Source: Isoetes taiwanensis (lineage: Eukaryota > Streptophyta > Lycopodiopsida > Isoetales > Isoetaceae). From it: a DNA stretch of 64,000 nt. The position numbers and the translations under genes were made by a program. Within the stretch, counting starts at the first letter, position 1; each line of letters opens with the position of its first letter. The notes below the pieces were generated by a model that saw only the letters and a program-made list of their open reading frames with translations, ran no database searches and was not told where the DNA came from. Positions 38,123 to 49,377 of this stretch are shown one piece after another. Location: the NCBI GenBank assembly GCA_021234155.1, contig JAJEKV010000014.1, positions 17,948,652 through 18,012,651 of the forward strand. Direction: 5' to 3'.

Positions 38123-38789
38123 TTAAAGCATCACTTGTCTAAAGAAGAATTCATAAATTTCATTCACTTCTAATAAATGCAAAGCTTTTGTGGCCTCCCT
38201 TTCAATCCATATAATGGCGTGGTCAGATGTTGCCGCGCAAGACAGGATAATATGGTCAAATCTACCATCCATAGGAACTGCTGTCCTTACTTCAGGATCA
38301 CAACGTCTGCAACAAAAGCACAACATCATATCAATTACACACCCATGCATTCATCATTTTTTTCTGTTTCGGGGCTCCTACTAGCAATTCGTATGCTTAA
38401 TCATAGACACATCCAGATTGACGGTCTTAGAAATTTGAAGGTCAAGCCTCAGAATTACGTACAAGTGCACCCATCTAACAAGGGAATAAGAGATCGTTGG
38501 TGCCAAGTTGCCTTATGGAACGAAGACAAACTTACTTTTTTAGACTTAGTGCAAATTTCAGACTCTTGTCACTAAGTGGATTATGGAAATAGGAATTCAT
38601 ATTCGTGTTAAAGCATCAATAACTTCAAATTCAAGAATCCTCATGTAACGAATGACTAACCTGCAAAGCTTCCGCTCCACTATATGGTACACACATCTTG
38701 GTACATGTAGCCTCTGGGGGTCTTTGAGTGCCTTCTTCTGTGAAGCAAATGTGTCTCTTACACAATTGAAGCATAGCAGGCACTGTAAG
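38123..38789 (-). CDS. last two exons of an unrecognised minus-strand gene
   Basis: The penultimate exon 38,789-38,661 lies between ctgccag and gttagtc and reads LQCLLCFNCVRDTFASQKKA, then QRLHVPRCVYHIVERKLCR. It joins in phase across an AG|A codon to the terminal exon 38,306-38,123, which reads RCDPEVRTAVPMDGRFDHII, then SDHAIIWIEREATKALHLLE to TAA at 38,123. The exact phase match argues for a real transcript. The protein is not recognised. Further upstream exons probably lie at 38.95-39.4 kb (segments FKAASSSLALMTELRKMSTK and LCWGIDKMICCLELLLLWRT), but I could not phase them; a LINE insertion follows. Confidence 0.55.
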
Positions 38790-39389
38790 CTGGCAGGAGA
38801 ACGTGAAAGGAAAGGTCAGAAACAAAGTTAAGGGAACAATAAAGAAAAAGATACACTTGTGGCGAGTAGAGAAATCAACAGAATCATTTGTTGTGGTCTT
38901 ATTTGTTTGTCATATAAAGGATCATCTTTCAAGCCCATTTACTTGCTGAAATTTGAGCAAGTACGGCTTTGTTGACATTTTGCGGAGCTCAGTCATGAGC
39001 GCAAGACTACTTGATGCTGCTTTGAACTTAAAGTGCATTGCAGGAAAAAAATCGTGGCTGTAACATGTTATTTAGTTATCAAAAATTGATACTTACCAGA
39101 AAATTGACTTGAAAATGTCCTCCAAAGGAGTAGTAGTTCGAGGCAACAAATCATCTTGTCAATTCCCCAGCACAGTTTTGTCATTCGCTTGTTTTCAAGG
39201 AGCCTACAATACCCTATAAAGGGAAAAAAGCCAGTTGAATCAAGAACCCGGAGAACGATGGCGTTCAAAATATTTGCATATTCAATTGCCAAATTGAGAG
39301 ACATGCATTGGGCAGGAGCAATTCCGTAACACCTTAGCTTCTCTCTGTACCTAGATGCTACTTTCCTTCGCAAGCTCTGGGATGCAGAT

Positions 39390-39905
39390 AATATGACGCA
39401 CATTAAGCTGGCACACTATCAGCAGCAAGTCAATCCTAGGCTCACGAGAGGCCCACACCATTACTTGTACACCCAGTTGCCCATGAAGAAGCGCAGACTT
39501 ATAGCTTCCATTCGCACGGGTGCACATCGCCTCCGCATTGAGACAGGACGTTGGGCTCGGGAAGCACGAGAGCAAAGGCTTTGCCAGTGTTTCCATCAGG
39601 GCGCCATTGAGGATGAATGTCATGCCCTCCAGATCTGCCCAACATTTGCCCATATCCGAGAGCAGTATATGTTCAGTTACTAGTGCCTAGCTAACCCTTG
39701 CATGAGATATTGAATACGGCGTCAGTGGGTTTGTTGGGGTCATACCTCCAGGAGGTTATGGATACACGAACTCAGTTGTGTCCTCCGGGATGGTATTGAA
39801 CTGTCCCATACAATTGTACAGCATGCCAGCATACTTATTACTGCTAAGGTTTTTCCCTCGAAAACCCTTCGGGGCGGGGTTTTTTTAATCCTGTCAGTAG
39901 GTGCT
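39390..39905 (+). pseudogene. LINE 3' end: RT zinc-binding region and tail
   Basis: The plus strand reads YTQLPMKKRRLIASIRTGAH, then RLRIETGRWAREAREQRLCQ, then CFHQGAIEDECHALQICPTF and AHIREQYMF. This C-x-C/H-x-C cysteine-rich region is the C-terminal zinc-binding part of plant LINE reverse transcriptases. After the stop at 39,683 comes a 3' UTR with the shared ending aaaacccttcggggcggggt and ttttttaatcctgtcagtag. 5'-truncated, inserted among minus-strand exons. Confidence 0.75.
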
Positions 39906-40019
39906 CTTATGCGTACTGTGATTTTGAAGCAATATGAAGAATCAATATCTTCAAATATATCGGATTACGTAGTTAAAATGATCTTAATAAAAAGGGGGCA
40001 GATAAACAATCAAAACTTC

Positions 40020-40140
40020 GAAACCTATATCACCTTTCTTCAAATAAAGGTGAGATGCGAATGCAAATCCAACAGCCATAGTAAACCTTATGCCTATCTG
40101 TAATAAACCTGCCACATGCAAGTAACAACCCGTTGCCATT
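40020..40140 (-). pseudogene. membrane-protein exon, copy 1
   Basis: The minus strand reads MLKAMATGCYLHVAGLLQIG then RFTMAVGFAFASHLYLKKG, a hydrophobic span likely to cross a membrane. A near-identical copy occurs at 44.63-44.78 kb. It lies 3' of the exon at 40,160-40,483 in the same gene order as in the second copy. Confidence 0.45.
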
Positions 40141-40159
40141 GCCTTCAGCATTATAACCA

Positions 40160-40483
40160 AGATTCAGCCTAATTTATAGTCTTTGGAAGCAGTGGCAGTT
40201 GTAGACTATCCTGCATAGGAATCTGCTTTGGCGCCGTTCGGGTCCATCCATGATCTTTGAACACCTCTGTTTGCATCTTCTCTACTGCAGCGGGTAGGAA
40301 CCATGGCTCTCCGACCGACATTGTAGAGTTCAAATGTCTCAACAGGAGAATTTTCTCGCATACGATGGCTACGGTCTGCGGAGTGCCAAAATAATGATGG
40401 ACTTCCAAGTACTACAAATGCCATGACTCCCATCAGAAACTGGAAAATGTGCATAGCTAAACCCACAACATCAAACTTCATGC
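40160..40483 (-). pseudogene. membrane-protein exon with nonsense codon, copy 1
   Basis: After an acceptor (CAG at 40,484-40,486) the minus strand reads MKFDVVGLAMHIFQFLMGVM, AFVVLGSPSLFWHSADRSHR, SPVETFELYNVGRRAMVPTR and RSWMDPNGAKADSYAG, then a TAG stop. The paralogous copy at 44.82-44.94 kb has TGG (Trp) at that codon and continues STVATASNDYKL to a donor. A strongly hydrophobic first 25 residues suggests a membrane segment or anchor. Family not recognised. Confidence 0.5.
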
Positions 40484-43400
40484 CTGTTAGACGGTTCGAA
40501 CAACACCGCCGAAAATAGAGCTGACCGCCAGTTTGCTGGCAATAGCCACTTTAGAGCAGTCACTAGCATATCCTAAGCATATGCCGTCATGTACCTGAAT
40601 ATGCCACAAACCCATCTAAGCAAGGGCTTGCCCCCTAGGGGCAACCCAAAAATTCTTCCTTTCCTTTCGCAGGCTAATTCATCAGATATGAAGCTTGAGA
40701 ATAAAAAAAAGACCTCATGAAGTAATATACCTTTGAGCAAATTAAAATATAGAATTTAGCTTTGTCTACTAGTAAACGTATGCCCGACATTGCCGGGCTA
40801 ACGTCTTGGCATGTATTCCTCACATGTTGATATTGGCAAGAATGAGCATTATTTGCTTTTGTAATTATTTTTGTTATTGAAATTGTCTAACGACAGTATC
40901 ATCAATGCATTAACTTTGAGTTTATGGATTTCAGTAGAAAAGACAATGCTCCAAAGACAAAAAAAAACTTATGCTAAAAAATGTGTGCCTCGCGTTGCCA
41001 CACTTGAGAATTGTGTATCATGTTATAGCAGCGTCGTAGAAATCTGATGCTTCTTTGATATTATTTGTGTACGTATTATCTATGTTGAAGTCATTTAGTA
41101 AGTAGATGAATTCTGTTTGGCATATCGCATAGAAGTTTGACTAATTATATATTGCTTTTTTTATGTAAAAATATAATAATCCTGAAAATTATTGATCAAG
41201 CTCATAGACCTACTTCAAACCCACACAATGAATCTTTCATTAAACAACTCTAGCAAGGATCTGCAAATAAAATAACAAAGAATGAACCTTGCAATCTATA
41301 TAGCTAGGAGCATAAGTAGATAGGAAAAACAAATACTTACATGCTTTATTAAAAAATATTGCATTGTGCATATGTGACAGGAATGAACATGGCTCCAACA
41401 TTTTTACCTCCTTTCTTGATGCACTAATGTCCTTGCGGCTCTCTGTTTGCTTGCCACCATATTCTACAATTACATGTAGTCCCTTAAGATCCTGTAAAAG
41501 TTTAGGAATAGTTTAGATGGCTATGGATATTGAATAAGCTGGCCTTTCTTTTTTCAACTTGTCTTGTCTACAATGTATTTTCAAATGTCTTGCAAAACAT
41601 ATAAATGTGTATCCTAAATGCACCTTGTTTTGGTGCAAAATAGAGGTGGAATACCTAAGCAAAAAAAGTTAGTAAAAAACCACGCATTTCTTGAAAAGAA
41701 TAATTGTCTTTGTTTTGTGCTTTGCATAAAATTTTTACTTTGGTAGATATTTGCTACGTGATGTAGACGCTTTTGTTAAGGAATAAACAATCCAAAATGA
41801 CAACAATACCATCTTCTTCTTGATGCATACCATAAGAGATATTGATCATGCAATTCACATGGAAGTAAAAATTCCTTCACATCATTACCTATTGCTGACT
41901 TCTATAGTAAATGTGGCCTCCATACAACCCATAAATGCATTTAGTGAGTAGATTTTGCCAAGGAAAAAAAATCTTTAACGTCCCATTAAAGGCAATGTAC
42001 AATCTGATACACATGGCTATAATCGGAGGTAATTTGCTAACCCTAAAAATCCTAGAGCTATATATCCAAAACATTCAAAGCACAACAAATGTAAATGACA
42101 ACAGAGAAGAGCTATTGCTAAAACTAAACACCATAATTTCATTAATTTCATGCAGAACTAACTCAGTCAACAACTTGTCAAAGACGTTGTCTGATTCTCG
42201 CATTTATTATACATATCAATGAGGCTATTAAACATTTCAACATCCAAATCAAGCCTTATGTTTCAAGTCCCCTGGCCTTTGCCCATCAGACTATCAAAGT
42301 CTTGATAGTCTTATGCTCACTCTGTTCCTTTGATGTTTTCAGCTAGTTACACAAGCATAAACTTAAGATTGCTCAGAACAAAAAGAAATACTGAGCCACT
42401 ACTTATGTAAGGCTCATCTGTTGCCTTAAGCTAGAATAAAAAATAGCAAAAGTGGCTCACAAGGCATTAACTTCTCAGCCTAGTTGGAGCATCTAGAAAT
42501 GTAGAAGGGACTTGTCCATTCATTTCTTGCATAACTGAAAAGAGAGAACAAATTCAAATTATTTTCAATCAAATAAATAGTCTATCACGGTTTGATTAAT
42601 GTAAAGCACATGTAAAACTCCAAATTAGAGATGCGTTGCCAACAATAGAGTATGCACCTGTTTAAGTCGAGATGAACAACAAATAGTAGACATTTCCTTC
42701 CATTGAAAAAATCCCCCAATCTAAGCCCACGTACCTTAAGTATCTTAGAAAATCAAAGCCCATGATGCTTATTTACTTTTTCTGAAGCCCCTGTCATTTT
42801 ATTGTTCCGACATTTACCACTGTTCATGTCATGCTGTTCATGACATTTGCTACATCATCCAGTGGTGCAGTAAGTGCAAGCACATAAACTTGTGGATATG
42901 TATAGATGGGGAGTTCACACTGCAAGAATAATTTCTAATCCTAAAAGGGACAACCTTTGAAACCTAAGCACTAAAATTCCAGAGGCACATCATTTCAGTG
43001 GCATTCTTGCATGGCAAAAGAGGTAATGCATAATGACTTCACATTAGATAAGATAGAACTATAGGAAGATAATCATAAAGCAAGTCATGGCCAGTAGCAC
43101 TACATCACTATGACCATCAACGACAACTATGCAGCTACATTGACTTAGAAGTTTAGTTTCAACCTCTCATACCTTGCTGGAGCTAAAAATACTCCTGAAA
43201 GTTCCTTGCCCAGGTCGCCAAATCTTTAAAATAAGAAGTTACATCAGTTACAATGAGCAATGCATAAGGATGATAAAAGAAAGAACATGCACCGAGATAT
43301 GCAAAAGCAAGCTGGGTGCTTCATACCTGAAGCCTTAGGCAACCACAGAAGGGAAAATGCATGCCAAGGTATATAACAGTGTATAAATACCAAGGAAATT

Positions 43401-43900
43401 GTCGTGCCCACATCAGATGTTGTGTATGGCAATGGTGATATTGAGGAAGACATTTGCTATAGCCACAAAATGTTTACCTCACTGGACTAATTATCTGTAA
43501 AATACTTGGAGATTTTAAAATGCTTACAGAATTTCCAGATGTTTTGTAAGGGCTGCCATCATTAACGCTCAACTCATAGCTAGCAGTATATGAGTATGTA
43601 TGCTTTTCCTTGGGCAACCTTCTCTAAGATATGCCACATGCACATATTCTGAACCATCACCAAAGGGTTCTTCAAAGGCAAAAGATGAGATACCTCCATG
43701 ACGAAGGCACCGAAGAAGAAATGACTAAATGGCAACTCTAGAAGTACCATATTAAATCAGACGCTTTTGCAGTTGCCATTTGGCTCCACTAAACCAATCT
43801 GGATGAACTTGAAGAATGGTTTGTATATGCTGCATAAACTAATTCTTGAACCTAATATTGACTCCATCCATTGCATGCTGCAATGTTGACCGCATGTCTC
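40484..43900. other. AT-rich intronic or intergenic sequence, no supported exon
   Basis: Probably introns of the minus-strand gene whose exons lie at 38-40 kb and 44-45 kb, but no exon with coherent borders and phase was found. A short palindrome (gcccgacattgccgggc) lies near 40,781. Short frames carry no known motif. Confidence 0.35.
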
Positions 43901-44028
43901 TCAATCAAGAAGAAAGCATCTGATGTTGTAGCTGCAAAAGCGGACCCAAAACAAAATTGTTAAAGCTTCAAGTCTAACTAATGCAAAGCTGCTGTCAAAA
44001 CTTACGAATCTGGTTGATTCTAAATTAC

Positions 44029-44114
44029 CTCTTTGCCAAAGAAGAAAACAGTCAGCATAAATGTAGGGAGGATGCTCAAAAGAGATGCCCGTGTTACCTC
44101 TTGAAACCCATGTG
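44029..44114 (-). CDS. exon with a transmembrane-like segment
   Basis: An 86-bp segment between acceptor CATTCAG and donor GAG|GTAATT reads HGFQEVTRASLLSILPTFML then TVFFFGKE on the minus strand, a likely membrane span. The alternative frame lacks a good splice border. It probably belongs to the same membrane-protein gene as the neighbouring exons; unrecognised. Confidence 0.4.
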
Positions 44115-44213
44115 CTGAATGACATAATGCTCTTAAATACTAAGAGACGTGTAAATATATAAAATCCAACATATTAAGAGGCACGTAAAGTTGATGCCAA
44201 AACTTACAAATCT

Positions 44214-44583
44214 TTACCAAAAGGAAGCGAATCCGTCGGGATGGGTTGTGCCATCTTCGCTAAACCGTTGTTGCTTCCACGATGAGAAGGATTTGGGTGA
44301 GATCTCCCTATGCCGGCGCAAAAAGCAAGGGATGAGGTGTGTAGCACAGACAACATCACCATTCACCTCCCCAATTAGAAAAGAAACCTGACCTGCATGT
44401 ACTTGGTGTTGAAGCAGACTTTTTCCATTTTCTATCTTTGGTGCATCTAGCTCTGTTTGATGACCTGAAGACTCCTTTATATCTAGCTCGAATGGCTCTA
44501 ATGTGGTGTTTTCCATCGTTGAAGTATCCGATATATTTGAAGATATTGATGCTTCATATTGCTTCAAAATCACAGTACGCATA
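44214..44583 (-). CDS. long acidic/polar exon of the minus-strand gene
   Basis: After an acceptor (GTGTCTATAG) a frame stays open for about 120 codons: SPMRTVILKQYEASISSNIS, MENTTLEPFELDIKESSGHQ, IENGKSLLQHQVHAGQVSFL, then RHREISPKSFSSWKQQRFSE, to a stop at 44,214. The first 25 codons recur at 39.9 kb in inverted orientation relative to the neighbouring duplicated exons. Unrecognised protein. Confidence 0.45.
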
Positions 44584-44619
44584 GGAGAACCTATAGACAC
44601 GTAATTGAAATGATCTTAA

Positions 44620-44937
44620 TGAAAAGGGGGCAGATAAACAATCAAAACTTCGAAACCTATATCATCTTTCTTCAAATAAAGGTGAGATGCGAATGCAAAT
44701 CCAACAGCCATAGTAAACCCCATGCCTATCTGTAATAAACCTGCCACATTGAAGTAATAACCCATTGCCATTGCCTTCAGCATTATAACCAAGATAAAGC
44801 AGAATACTGACCTAATTTATAGTCATTGGAAGCAGTGGCAACTGTAGACCATCCTGCATAGAAATCTGCTTTGGCACCGTTCGGGTCCATCCATGATCTT
44901 TGCACACCTCCGTTTGCATCTTCTCTACTGCATCCTG
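44620..44937 (-). pseudogene. membrane-protein exons, copy 2 (truncated at 44,937)
   Basis: The minus strand carries RSWMDPNGAKADFYAGWSTV with ATASNDYKL and a donor (gtcagtatt), then a second segment with AGLLQIGMGFTMAVGFAFAS and HLYLKK. It matches 40,020-40,300 closely, with an intact Trp where copy 1 has TAG. The match ends sharply at 44,937 (cttctctactgca), where unrelated sequence begins, so the 5' part of this exon is missing. Confidence 0.5.
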
Positions 44938-45277
44938 GTGGCCCGAGAGTGTGTTTTCATGGATTTGTAGAGAGTGGGTTTGTTCAGGTTTATCACTCTA
45001 TGGGTTTTTTTAAGTTTTGTATTATAAAACAGAGCATGCTGTGTGGCATTACATTTTTTGAGACATCGCACATGAAGGAGGATTTACAAATAGAGGCAGG
45101 GATGCTTTGAATATGGAAATTATTAATGCATTTGAGAAAGAAATTCAAATATTGATAGATATGTTTATGCTGTTGTTTTTAGTGCATGCACGATGGTTGA
45201 AGATCTAAAAGGAAAAGATGTACATGTAGATGCAATAGGAAACAAACTTGAATTGAATGCTATCATCACAAGTATCC

Positions 45278-45757
45278 TTATTCAGGAGGGCAAGAGATTG
45301 TACTGATAACTTTATAATGCCAGATATGGTCGAGTAGTGACGTGGAGCGCATGTGGGCCTTCACATGCTGGGTGAAGTCGGGCATGGTGGCTTGGATGGC
45401 CGCGACGATGTTGTTTTGTCGTAGAGCATCTAGGTTGAAATCTCCCATGAGGATGGTCCTGATGGCTTCAGTTGCATTGTTGGCACCGACTGTGGGATGC
45501 GATGTTGCACTGTTCATAATCTCTTTGATGTTGTTGAGAAATTGCTGCATATTTCCGACGTGGTGCTTGTATACGTTGGTCATGAGGACGGCGGTTCCTC
45601 TGATGCGATCTTGGAATGTGGCGAGAATGGCTTTGACTGAGGGCTCCATGACTTGTTGGTGGTGCACCAGATCGTAATCGCTTCTGTTAGGCTCTGTGTC
45701 ATCTAGTTTGAGCAATGTGCATTGGTTGTTAAATTGTGTACCCCATTCTTCGTTCAT
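45278..45757 (-). CDS. endonuclease/exonuclease/phosphatase (EEP)-like fragment
   Basis: The minus strand is open for 159 codons and contains ILMGDFNLDALRQNN, the GDFN-x-D motif of the EEP superfamily, followed 40 residues later by STSLLDHIWHYK, matching the late LDH box. The upstream half (AVLMTNVYKHHVGNMQQFLN) fits the preceding beta-strand and helix. The N-terminal catalytic residues of the domain are absent, so it is a partial domain. Such domains occur in LINEs and some Helitrons. It ends 80 bp from the gypsy 5' LTR, which may have cut it off from its parent. Confidence 0.6.
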   Translation of the reverse strand: MNEEWGTQFNNQCTLLKLDDTEPNRSDYDLVHHQQVMEPSVKAILATFQDRIRGTAVLMTNVYKHHVGNMQQFLNNIKEIMNSATSHPTVGANNATEAIRTILMGDFNLDALRQNNIVAAIQATMPDFTQHVKAHMRSTSLLDHIWHYKVISTISCPPE

Positions 45758-45836
45758 CTTGATGCCTGCTTCTACTTACATGGGTTGTTTATGTAGGTAG
45801 TGCATGGCTCACATCACGGCAGTTGGATTGACGAGT

Positions 45837-47580
45837 TGTGACATTCCATGTATTTATATAGTATATATATACATATTATGACACGTCACCAGGACATAAT
45901 TAGAGCCTTATGGTCAATAGGGGATAACTTGGATTAGCCTAAAAGGGTTTTTATTAGCTACGCTAAAATATTAGTGAGTAAATAACCTAATTAGGCTAAT
46001 TAGGTTATTAATTAGTAAAAGTCAGCCAACTAGGCAGTGCCACCGGCCCAAATCGATTGGCCAGGGGGAACTTGCTAAGTTTGGAGGGTAAATTGGGGCC
46101 ATACTCCCAATTCTGCCCCAAATCGATTTGGGGGAGAGTTGGAGGAAGAAGGAGCTACCAGCTACTGCAACCAGACTTGATCGTGACAATGGCTCTAGCC
46201 AAAAGACCGGTTAGTCCCTAGATAGTCTATGCTTCAGTAACCTTTCTCTGATTAGATGGAATGGTTAATTTATCTTTTATGTGTTACTAGGATGATGATG
46301 GGTACTTTGATTATGATTGTGTTCTCTCTTTCTGTTTCTCCTGTGTGTCTGGAGTTAAGGGAGGGTAGAGACCTGAAAGCTTCCTAGAAGTAGAGATGTC
46401 TTTAGCTAGAACAATTAAGACTTAGTAAATGCGGCCTGTGCACAAGAGCTCATCTGGCTGCGGATGCTGTATCGTGATTCAGCACTAGATAGCGGCCACG
46501 ATGGTGAAAGGGGAGGGGGGTCTTGCCTAGCATGGTTACAAAACTCCTACAATGTGCTAGGATTATAGTCGATCCTCGCGTTGGGGCCGGGTATGGGTTT
46601 GACACCTCCTGGGCCGCAGGAAACATCCCTATATGGACGTCCTGGACTCGATGGGTGCGCCTAGGCTGCCCATGGATTTTGGGGGGTTCAAGTCGGGTAC
46701 AGATGGAAGGGAGGGGGGGTCTCTAAGGAGGCACGCATTCTCTAGTACACGCAGGGATCCATCATGGTCGGGAAGGGGATGCCTCCCTGACCTGCCTCAT
46801 CGGACCGGGGAGATGTAACCTGGAGTAGTCCCATAGGGTGACTCCATGAGATTGCATTTTCGAACATAGTATGTTCCAGCCTATCTGCAAAGTGTGCACA
46901 GGAGGGGCGGATGGAGTGGACTACCCTAGCCATTGCTCTATGCCAGCCAACGCCACGTTATACCTCTATCTGCTGATATCTTGAGGCCCTGACCGTCAAT
47001 CGACTCCATGGAGCCTAAGCACAAGGTAGAGCCCTTATTTATGGTATTTCACTTATGTTATCTTGTACTCGTATTATGATGTGGATGATGATGATGGGTG
47101 GACCACCCTTCGTATTGGTATATTATTTTGAGCATGATTGATGTGTGCTAACATGTATGTACGCCTCCGCTGTATAGGACTCCCATAGAGAACATGGGAC
47201 GAATAACACATCTGTCTTCCTCGCTCGGACATCTGGCCATCCCAAGTGGTCCGAGTTAGACGGAGGGCCTTTCCATGGTGATGTAGTTGCCACGGGAGGG
47301 GAATTCCCCGTATTTATACGATGGGAGCATCCTATAGCGTCACGGTGGCATCATAGCATAATTTTGGTAGACCAAATCATTGCACTGGCCATAATCTAAC
47401 TCGTTAGATTCGTTGGTTGTAGGAACCTTTGTCTTAGGTTAAACTACCCCAATTCCGTAGTTACTATGTGTGCTGGCCTAGTTATGAGAGGACTAAACTA
47501 GTTAGATATGAAAGTGTAAGTTAGTATGGTAAGTAAAGTTTGTGGAGAAAGGAGGTCTCTTGTTTCCAATGACCATACCT
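45837..47580 (+). mobile_element. 5' LTR of Ty3/gypsy chromovirus (right end uncertain)
   Basis: From tgtgacattccatg at 45,837 the sequence is nearly collinear with that from 63,317 to the window end: acacgtcaccaggacatagt, aaaagggtttttattagcta, ccggttagtccctagatagt and gcggcctgtgcacaagagc occur in both. That confirms at least ~680 bp of LTR. The 3' LTR is cut by the window, so the end of the LTR cannot be set by comparison, and no clear tRNA primer-binding site is visible; 47,580 is a guess. Confidence 0.75.
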
Positions 47581-48597
47581 TTTCCTAGGTAACTCGGATG
47601 GAGGCGATTTTTGCGCTAACATGTCGTGCACGGCCGAATTACCCTAGGGACATTAACATCCGGCATCAAAATGGCATCAAATGGGCCTGGGATCATAGAG
47701 TGCATGTCGAGCAAAACGGCATCTTAGAATTGAAAAGGAAACCCGTATTTCACCCGACACGCACTAGCATAAAAACACGTATTTCTGCCGTATAATTTTT
47801 TTTTTTTTTTTTTAAGGTTTTGGAAAAAAATGACCTTAAAAACAAAAGTGACGGTTATTATATTATCCCATCTCGCCAACTAGCGCCCTTCGCCTCGCCC
47901 ATCCGCCATAGCCGTCGGAGAAGAGCTTGCTTCCCCATAACCTTGTGCTTGGTCGCCGCCATAGCCGCCATACTAGAGCTTCCTTCCGAACCTTTTCCTA
48001 CCGCAATGAACATGGCTCGTACCCGTGGTTTTGTATATTATAGTAACCTCAGCGTCCACCAGATCTTTGCCGAGCTTGGCAAGCAGCTTGCCGACGACTT
48101 GGGAAAGGTCGAGCTTCTCCTATAAGAGTTGGTACAGCAGTTTGTCGCAGGGCATAGGGTCCCTTGCCCTATTTTCCATCTGTCCGAGTAATTTTTGCTG
48201 AAACTTAATCCCTTAGGACAACCCTACACACTAGTAGAACAGCCCGACCAAGTCCTGATGCTGGTCAAGTTTTACCCTCCCTCGTGTGTAGAGGTTGTTG
48301 AAGATGAGGCCATCCAGGCAAAGGCCGAACGGATCATAGGGCTCGCTTGAGGTGATGATGCTCGAGAATCGTCGAGGGGAGATTCGAGGGCCAGAGGTAG
48401 GGAATATACATATCTGGAAGACGGCCACGCCATCATATCGGGGGGACCCCTTTGACCTTTCCCCTTACCACTATGATGAGGCAACCCAAAGTTTTGTTTG
48501 GGGTGAAGTTCCATCATACCTCACAGTGGACCACCTGATATTCATCCAGCTGGATATGCAGGCCCGACCTGACCCGACTAATCCCAGACAGGGCTGC

Positions 48598-48970
48598 TCA
48601 GAAGAATGAATGCCCGTCACCTCGCTGAAATGGAAGAGCGTATGATGGCTGCATATGCCGTGCAACTGGAGGTAGAACAGGCTGAGCAGCAACGACAAGC
48701 AGAGGAGCTTGCCAAAACAGAATGACGATCAGCAGCAGACCCAACAAAATGAAGAGCAAAACACGCAATGGGCTCCTGACTAGACGGAGACCCCTGTTGT
48801 TAAACGGAGGCGAAAGTCCACGGCCCATAAGTCGGGGAGCGCCTATAAGGAGAAGCTCAAGATAGTTGGGGGCATCGGAAAAGCCACGAGCTCTGCCCGT
48901 TGGTAGGACTGCGTGGATGCCACTCGACCTCGGTCGATCTCAAAGGGCAAGATCATGCCCAAGGAATCCA
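48598..48970 (+). other. Gln/Glu-rich and basic coding-like segment upstream of the H3 fragment
   Basis: A frame reads RHLAEMEERMMAAYAVQLEV with EQAEQQRQAEELAKTE; a later one reads KRRRKSTAHKSGSAYKEKLK and VGGIGKATSSAR, with stops between and after them. The basic Ser/Lys-rich part lies in the same frame as the following H3 core and loosely resembles an H3 tail, but the likeness is too weak to call. Confidence 0.3.
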
Positions 48971-48978
48971 CACAGTTA

Positions 48979-49269
48979 AAGAAGCCGCACAGATATAGGC
49001 CCGGCACCGTGGCATTGAGGGAGATTCAGAAGTATCAGAAGACAACAGAGCTTCTGCTACGGAAGCTTCCCTTCCAGCACCTGGTCTAAGAGATAGCACA
49101 GGAGTATCAGACCGATCTTTGGTTCCAAACTTTTGCTTTGTTCGCCCTCCAGGAGGCTGCCGAACATTACCTGGTAGCACTTTTTGGGGATGCTAATCTC
49201 TGTGCTATTCACGCCAAGAGGGTTACCATCATGACAAAGGACTTGGCTCTCGCCAGGAGAATTTGGGGA
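48979..49269 (+). pseudogene. histone H3 fragment inside the retroelement
   Basis: One frame gives [35 protein letters not shown], a TAA stop where Arg is expected, [40 protein letters not shown] and [20 protein letters not shown]. This covers the H3 core from the end of the tail to the C-terminal helix without gaps. Loop 1 has normal H3 length, so it is not a CENH3-type core. Several substitutions (for example RIWG for RIRG) and the stop mark a pseudogene. No intron interrupts it. After it the sequence becomes AT-rich and unrelated. Confidence 0.85.
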
Positions 49270-49377
49270 GTTGTCAAGCATTTTGTTGTACAAATGTTGT
49301 ATAAAAATATAAAAAATTTTGATTGCCTAAATTCTTTTTTAAGTATAAAGTATTTATTTAATTATTAATAATGACTG

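Noticed and set aside
39840-39890. Rho-independent terminator-like hairpin (cccttcggggcgggg + T run)
   Set aside because: This is a eukaryotic LINE 3' end, shared with other LINE tails in the window, not a bacterial terminator.
45278-45757. Firm Helitron call
   Set aside because: No Rep/helicase motif, 5'-TC or 3'-CTRR hairpin end is visible nearby; only the EEP fragment is supported.
48979-49269. CENH3 (centromeric H3) captured by a chromovirus
   Set aside because: Loop 1 has the canonical H3 length without the CENH3 insertion, and the core matches ordinary H3 residues; the upstream basic stretch is too weakly similar to count as a tail.
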